A stretch of 9,501 bases of DNA, taken from positions 1 to 9,501 of the forward strand of contig CAZMCN010000079.1 of assembly GCA_964564845.1 (NCBI GenBank). Direction: 5' to 3'. Below, piece by piece: positions 5,642 to 9,501 of this stretch. Within the stretch, counting starts at the first letter, position 1, and each line of letters opens with the position of its first letter. The translations under genes were made by a program, and so were the position numbers. This DNA is from CAYXPG01 sp964564845 (GTDB lineage Bacteria; Planctomycetota; Phycisphaerae; Sedimentisphaerales; Anaerobacaceae). The notes beneath the pieces were generated by a model. That model was not told the origin of the DNA. It saw only the letters and a program-made list of their open reading frames with translations, and did no database searches.

Positions 5642-6755
5642 TATAAGCAATGATATAAACGAATGGTTTAACGGCTCCGGACCGCTCGCCGATGTCGTTA
5701 TTTCCTCACGCATCCGCCTGGCAAGAAACCTCGCAGGATATAAATTCCTCAGCAGATGCTCAACAACTGAAAAATCTCAAATCCTGAAAAAACTCAAAGA
5801 CACTCTGATGTCACTTGACCTCGGCGACAAAGTCTTCTATATCAGCATCGACAAAGCCCCTGAGCTCGACAGGCATTTCCTTGTCGAAAGACACCTCATC
5901 AGCCGGCATCACGCCTTCGGCAAAGGCCCAAGAGGCGCCGTCATCGCAGAACGCGAATTCTTCACCGCTATGATTAACGAGGAAGACCATCTGCGTATCC
6001 AGCTCTTAAAAGCAGGCCTCCAGCTCTCCGCCTGTGCCGAGCAGATTAACCGCATCGACGATATGATAGAAAAAAAGGTCGGCTACGCTTTTAGCCCTCG
6101 GCTCGGATACCTCACCGCCTGCCCGACAAATCTCGGCACAGGTATCAGGGTCTCGGTTATGCTGCATCTGCCCGCCCTGAAGATGACAGGACATATCGAA
6201 AAGTTTCTCAACGCCGCAAAGGCTATGGGACTGGCAGTAAGAGGTCTCTTCGGAGAAGGCTCCGAAGCCGCAGGCGATTTCTATCAGCTCTCCAATCAGA
6301 CCACCCTGGGCATCTCAGAAGAACAAATCGTCTCGCAGTTCGAAGAAAAAGTCATCCCTGAAATCGTCGAATACGAAAAAGCCGCCAGAGAACAATTACT
6401 CTCCAAGCAGCTTGACGTGCTCGACGACAAAATATCGCGGGCAATGGCCCTGTTAAAAAACGCAAGTCTCATTAGTTCACAGGAGGCTCTTTTCTTATTA
6501 AGCCACCTCCGGCTCGGCTTAAATATGCACGACAGTATGGGCGCTTCCACCCCTGCCATAGAGCGTCTTTGCATGCTCGCAGACCCCAACGCCGACCGGA
6601 ATCAGACCGTCTCAATTCGCACTATTAATCGTCTCTTTATGCTCACACTGCCGGCCCATCTGCAGCTAAACTATGGCCGAGCCCTCGACCCGACCCACAG
6701 AGATGCTCTTCGGGCTAAAATCATCCGCTTAACCCTGAACCCCAAAAACACCTGA
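5628..6755 (+). CDS. mcsB: Protein arginine kinase McsB
   Basis: Phosphorylates arginine side chains of proteins with ATP. In Firmicutes this marks misfolded proteins for ClpCP and inactivates CtsR. The 375 residues are slightly longer than the common 350-365. The phosphagen-kinase fold signatures are present: SSRIRLARN (26-34), the catalytic loop NEEDH (117-121), and ACPTNLGTG with the reactive Cys165. Near the C-terminus RDALRA (358-363) matches the RDxxRA phosphoarginine-binding motif of McsB, which distinguishes it from creatine and arginine kinases of small molecules. The ATG lies inside the end of mcsA with no Shine-Dalgarno sequence of its own, so translation probably depends on mcsA. 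No partner Clp ATPase is in the window. A clear terminator after the gene is lacking. Confidence 0.96.
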   Translation: MKLTDISNDINEWFNGSGPLADVVISSRIRLARNLAGYKFLSRCSTTEKSQILKKLKDTLMSLDLGDKVFYISIDKAPELDRHFLVERHLISRHHAFGKGPRGAVIAEREFFTAMINEEDHLRIQLLKAGLQLSACAEQINRIDDMIEKKVGYAFSPRLGYLTACPTNLGTGIRVSVMLHLPALKMTGHIEKFLNAAKAMGLAVRGLFGEGSEAAGDFYQLSNQTTLGISEEQIVSQFEEKVIPEIVEYEKAAREQLLSKQLDVLDDKISRAMALLKNASLISSQEALFLLSHLRLGLNMHDSMGASTPAIERLCMLADPNADRNQTVSIRTINRLFMLTLPAHLQLNYGRALDPTHRDALRAKIIRLTLNPKNT

Positions 6756-6788
6756 CAAATATCTACTGTTCTCAATTGAATTTTCCCG

Positions 6789-6840
6789 TTTATCCGCGGG
6801 TAAGCAACTTAAAAACAATTAGTTACGGTTTTATCCGCGG
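6789..6840. repeat. Two direct copies of TTTATCCGCGG
   Basis: An identical 11-bp word occurs at 6789-6799 and 6830-6840, one copy every 41 bases, each ending in the palindrome CCGCGG. They sit between the end of mcsB and the oppositely oriented, A+T-richer cluster. They could be protein-binding sites or a trace of the insertion boundary. Confidence 0.55.
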
Positions 6841-6853
6841 ACATTTACCACCC

Positions 6854-7036
6854 TTAAGGGTATAAAAACACGCCTTTAGGCGGCTTGTCTGAAATATTGT
6901 TGAGGCTCAAGCCAACAGCGGATTGACAGTTACGAACAAGTTCAGCCGCCTCTGCTAAAGTATCGACTAAGGGGCCGCACTCTTGCTTAACGTATTCTAT
7001 TTCATCTTTTTTAAGCGGAGATTCCCAGTCGAACAT
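6854..7036 (-). CDS. Small hypothetical protein, 60 residues
   Basis: An acidic, mostly helical 60-residue protein of unknown function. Residues about 8-45 have a regular helix pattern (DEIEYVKQE, then DTLAEAAELVRNCQSAVGL), and it ends in a short basic tail, KPPKGVFLYP. The ATG at 7036 is preceded by AAAAGGT about 11 bases upstream. There are no membrane segments and no metal-binding cysteine pairs. It follows the nuclease-like gene by about 100 bases in the same direction and is the last gene of the minus-strand cluster. The terminator-like hairpin lies inside its last codons. The protein-like composition and ribosome binding site favour a real gene. A helper or regulator of the neighbouring module is only a guess. 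Confidence 0.5.
   Translation of the reverse strand: MFDWESPLKKDEIEYVKQECGPLVDTLAEAAELVRNCQSAVGLSLNNISDKPPKGVFLYP
6864..6882 (-). terminator. Terminator-like hairpin at the end of the minus-strand cluster
   Basis: On the minus strand CGCC-TAAA-GGCG (6882-6871) is followed by TG and five T (6868-6864). It overlaps the last codons of the 60-residue gene, whose TAA lies just beyond at 6856-6854. A second palindrome, CCCTTAAGGG (6851-6860), follows at once. The short stem makes this a modest call. Confidence 0.35.
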
Positions 7037-7137
7037 ATTTAATTTTACCTTTTGCTTTGCTCAGGCGTTTGCCTTAAAAACGTTTTCGGTGAATAATTCC
7101 AGCTCATTATTTGTCCCTTTATTAAATACTCTACAAA

Positions 7138-7932
7138 TCAACTTTCAATATCACCCTCATCGGCTTTCGCATACCAGCCGGTTGGTTCATTGTTTTTTAT
7201 GGCCTTGTTGATTCTTTTATAAGATTCCTCTACCCAGGGTAGAGCTTTGGTGAGTTCTTCTTCGCTGGATATTGACAAACCTCCCCATTTCTCAGCGCCC
7301 CTCTCAAAATCAAACTGCTTTACTTTGCCAAGTGTCCTTCCGTCTGTGAAAACATTCATTCGCAGTAAACTCTTTCTGGGAAACAGCAGAATAAAAACAC
7401 GCTCAGGACAGTAAAAGCTGACGTTCGTTTTTCCAACCTTATAAAAACAAGCTTCATCAAGAGATTTGATGTATTTCAGGAGCCTGTGAAAAATCTTCCG
7501 AGGTTTATCCTTCACCTTAAATTTATCGAACCACGTATCAATGTCGTCGCCACCAATAACCGCCTCAGGCCTATCAATGGGCGGATTTTCCATCTCTTTG
7601 ATACGGTCTTTGAGTTCAATAACCTCCAGTGGACAATCTTTCCAATCGTGTTCCCAGCATATAATCATATCGCAGCCGTTCGGGTCGTGGCCGTGCTGTT
7701 TGAAGTTGCTGGATTTATACTCAAACTCCACCCTTAACCGCTCCCAGCCTTTTCCGGTAAACCGTCTGGCGATACAATCAGGAAAGCCAGGTTTGATTTC
7801 CTCAACATACATATTCAGGTCTCCCGCGACCTTGCCGAATAGAAAGACCACTCCGTTTTCGTTGAGCGGCGAATACACCAGTCCTCGAAAATTGATAAGG
7901 TCGCCTACTAAACTCTGCTCTGGTTCTTTCAT
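7138..7932 (-). CDS. PD-(D/E)XK-like nuclease with C-terminal DUF5655-like domain
   Basis: 264 residues in two parts. The N-terminal half (about 15-110) fits a PD-(D/E)XK nuclease fold: Pro51-Asp52 in GFPDCIARR, then VEFEYKSS with Glu71-Tyr72-Lys73 as the E-x-K, followed by HGHDPNGCDMIICWEHDW (80-97). The C-terminal part (about 147-242) resembles DUF5655, often labelled 'predicted transport protein' but common as a tail of nuclease-like proteins: a KVGKTNVSFYC strand, an ILLFPRKSLLRM strand, WGGLSISSEEEL and a final helix ending in SYKRI. The start ATG at 7932 has AAGAGG eight bases upstream. It lies 188 bases downstream of the DNA methyltransferase on the same strand, so it may be the restriction partner or an accessory nuclease. 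Domain calls are from motif reading only. Confidence 0.75.
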   Translation of the reverse strand: MKEPEQSLVGDLINFRGLVYSPLNENGVVFLFGKVAGDLNMYVEEIKPGFPDCIARRFTGKGWERLRVEFEYKSSNFKQHGHDPNGCDMIICWEHDWKDCPLEVIELKDRIKEMENPPIDRPEAVIGGDDIDTWFDKFKVKDKPRKIFHRLLKYIKSLDEACFYKVGKTNVSFYCPERVFILLFPRKSLLRMNVFTDGRTLGKVKQFDFERGAEKWGGLSISSEEELTKALPWVEESYKRINKAIKNNEPTGWYAKADEGDIES

Positions 7933-8120
7933 ACTTAACGCCTCTTAATTATTTTACAATTCCCCTCGGAAAGCCTTTTTTGAATAGTTTCGGCTCATAA
8001 TTTTCCTCCCCAGACTTCGGTGGATAACTCCATCTACGGGTTACACCAATAGTATTGTGGTGGAACAATAAAAGATAAACTATAACTTCATTTTGTTTAG
8101 TGTCCGGTGTCTGTTTATCG

Positions 8121-8963
8121 TTACCTCCAAAGCAGTGGTTCTGTTTGTTCGGTACTGCGAGCGCCATTTCTAAGTTTTAAGCGATGTTTTTCTCTAATAT
8201 TCCCGTAATTTAGTCTGTCCATTATCACATCGTAATACTTTTTATCAATTTCAACTGATATAAAATGGCGTCCAAGAGATTTAGCCACAGCGATTTCGGA
8301 ACCGCTTCCCCCAAAAAGAATCAATATAATGTCTTTTGGCATCGTGCATGACAGGATTAACGTCTCCGCCAATCTTTGCGGAATCTGGCAGGCATGAAAT
8401 GTCTTTTCCCTACTAACGTTTTTTACCAGATCAAAATAGAGCCAATCATACGGCATCCTTCCTTTCGAGCCATTAGCCAAATTCTGCAAAATGCGTTTAT
8501 CTGTAGGATTTTTATAGGGTACGGCAACATTATCTTTATAAAAGTTATTGTGAGCAGTTTTCCGGCAGTGCAAAATGCTCCTGTGAGCAGTGGTAAAACG
8601 TTTTGGTGAATGTCCCACATTAGTATTATAGACCCAGACGTAATCGGAAACTTCGTAACAAGCACTATCGAGATATTTAACCCGCAGGTATGCGTTTTGT
8701 TTCGGATAGTTAATGAAAAACATATTACCTGTATCTTTAAGTACCCGCAGCGATTCTTTCGATAGCTCTATATACCATTCAACATAATCATTGAAGTTTT
8801 TGGTATATGATTTATCCCCGTATTTTACCCCGACATTATAATCAGGATCACCATAAACCATATCAATACTGCTATCAGGAAGTTGTCTTAAAACATTCAA
8901 GACGTCATCGTTGAATACTTTATTTCTGAAATTCTTTAACAAGTCCTTATTCATAAAAGTCAT
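8121..8963 (-). CDS. DNA adenine-N6 or cytosine-N4 methyltransferase, beta-type
   Basis: A 280-residue S-adenosylmethionine-dependent DNA methyltransferase. The catalytic motif IV comes first, as Asp39-Pro40-Asp41-Tyr42 (GDPDYNVG), a variant of DPPY. The AdoMet-binding motif I comes late, as ILFGGSGS (215-222), with the motif II acid Glu238 in SVEID. This order marks the beta class. QIPQRLAETLILSC before motif I is typical of the family. The target base cannot be decided from DPDY alone. The frame is open to a TTG at 9017. I chose the ATG at 8963 because it overlaps the TGA of the upstream gene as ATGA, a classic coupling arrangement; another ATG lies at 8954. The flanking nuclease-like genes and low GC suggest an acquired restriction-modification system. 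Confidence 0.9.
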   Translation of the reverse strand: MTFMNKDLLKNFRNKVFNDDVLNVLRQLPDSSIDMVYGDPDYNVGVKYGDKSYTKNFNDYVEWYIELSKESLRVLKDTGNMFFINYPKQNAYLRVKYLDSACYEVSDYVWVYNTNVGHSPKRFTTAHRSILHCRKTAHNNFYKDNVAVPYKNPTDKRILQNLANGSKGRMPYDWLYFDLVKNVSREKTFHACQIPQRLAETLILSCTMPKDIILILFGGSGSEIAVAKSLGRHFISVEIDKKYYDVIMDRLNYGNIREKHRLKLRNGARSTEQTEPLLWR

Positions 8964-9484
8964 TCTGCCAAATAAGGGCGTAAATATTCCAATAAGTCTC
9001 TGTTTGATAGCACGCAAATGCCCCTTGATTTCGTAAATTTTTGTATGGTGGAAGTAATAAGCTTTACGTTGATTATTCCGTAGTTCTTTGTCTTCTGAAC
9101 AATGTCTTGAATAAAATTGCTAATCATCAATGGTGCAGAAATTATGGAAAGAATTGTGTTCACCCTCCCTGTCTTTTTATTGACAGTCTCAAAATTTGGG
9201 GTTGACTTTTTAACATGATACTTTACGTCCTCATTCCAACCAATTAGGTCAACAAAGTGCAAGTACTCCCACAAACCGATTTCTTCTGTTTTAAACTTAT
9301 CCTTAAATCCGTCCCTCAACGAAAAGTCGATTTTGTCAATATAATCCGACAAATCATTAGACGGAGAATATCTGAGTTTGCCTTTTTTTATTTCTTGGTG
9401 GTCAAGCAGAAAGCAAAGGCGATAAAGCAATACGAGTATTTTTTTAAAACTGTACTTTCCAAAAAGAAAAACGCTAAGCAACAA
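8960..9484 (-). CDS. Hypothetical protein upstream of the methyltransferase, possible restriction endonuclease or fragment
   Basis: 174 codons ending in TGA at 8962-8960, which overlaps the methyltransferase ATG. The tail resembles the end of Mrr-like or PD-(D/E)XK endonuclease domains: a strand NVKLITS, a helix with IQKFTKSRG, a strand ICVLS and a final helix RDLLEYLRPYL. I see no clear D...ExK triad upstream. The 5' end is uncertain. The first usable codon is TTG at 9484, without a ribosome binding site, and an in-frame TAA stands two codons before it. The first 28 residues are hydrophobic and unlike the charged remainder. An A-rich run, AAATAAAAAAAGG near residues 32-35, could mark a frameshift. 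It may be a complete small gene or the 3' part of a broken endonuclease gene continuing to the right. The DNA is among the most A+T-rich of the window. Confidence 0.55.
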   Translation of the reverse strand: MLLSVFLFGKYSFKKILVLLYRLCFLLDHQEIKKGKLRYSPSNDLSDYIDKIDFSLRDGFKDKFKTEEIGLWEYLHFVDLIGWNEDVKYHVKKSTPNFETVNKKTGRVNTILSIISAPLMISNFIQDIVQKTKNYGIINVKLITSTIQKFTKSRGICVLSNRDLLEYLRPYLAE

Positions 9485-9501
9485 GCTTTAGCAGCTTATA
9501 A

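Noticed and set aside
7949..8167. 72-codon minus-strand frame between methyltransferase and nuclease
   Set aside because: The ATG lies inside the methyltransferase end without a ribosome binding site, and no domain is seen. The charged C-terminal half keeps it faintly possible.
8964..9017. Longer methyltransferase starting at TTG 9017
   Set aside because: The ATG at 8963 overlaps the upstream stop as ATGA, and the extra residues lie in the coding region of the upstream gene.
1..9501. CRISPR array, transposase or integrase, rRNA
   Set aside because: No spaced repeat array, no recombinase or transposase motif and no rRNA signature was seen on either strand.

Overview
The window looks like chromosomal DNA from a Gram-negative-type bacterium outside the Firmicutes. 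A planctomycete, perhaps of the Phycisphaerae, is my best guess. The reasons are an mcsA-mcsB pair with no ctsR or clpC beside it, an McsA whose second zinc site ends in Asp rather than Cys, and a PTPS-III-like pterin enzyme. This is inference from gene content and not a phylogenetic placement.

Layout. The left part (1-2130) is sparse. A GTG-started GAF-like protein lies on the minus strand (147-776). About 1.35 kb without convincing large genes follows. This gap holds a 58-codon minus-strand ORF with a good ribosome binding site (1155-1331). It also holds a likely minus-strand small RNA (about 1686-1799) bounded by a TTGCAA-N16-TATAAT promoter and a long hairpin followed by eight T. A 7-bp tandem repeat (1969-1989) and a possible coding remnant (2032-2148) come next.

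The middle part (2177-6755) is a plus-strand housekeeping and signalling run: an orphan membrane sensor histidine kinase, coaD (CoA synthesis), a PTPS/QueD-family enzyme with the Glu-x-x-His signature of the folate-type PTPS-III group, and the overlapping mcsA-mcsB pair (protein arginine phosphorylation and quality control). Three of these genes (the kinase, coaD and mcsA) are preceded by almost the same -10 box, GGTATAAT or GGTATATAAT. This helps fix the transcription starts and the translation start of the kinase.

The right part (6854-9484) is a convergent minus-strand cluster, visibly richer in A+T, that looks like an acquired restriction-modification module. In transcription order it has a 174-codon hypothetical gene with an uncertain 5' end, a beta-type DNA methyltransferase coupled to it by an ATGA overlap, a PD-(D/E)XK-like nuclease fused to a DUF5655-like C-terminal domain, and a 60-residue small protein. 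Two copies of TTTATCCGCGG lie between mcsB and this cluster. No tRNA, rRNA, CRISPR array, transposase or integrase was found.
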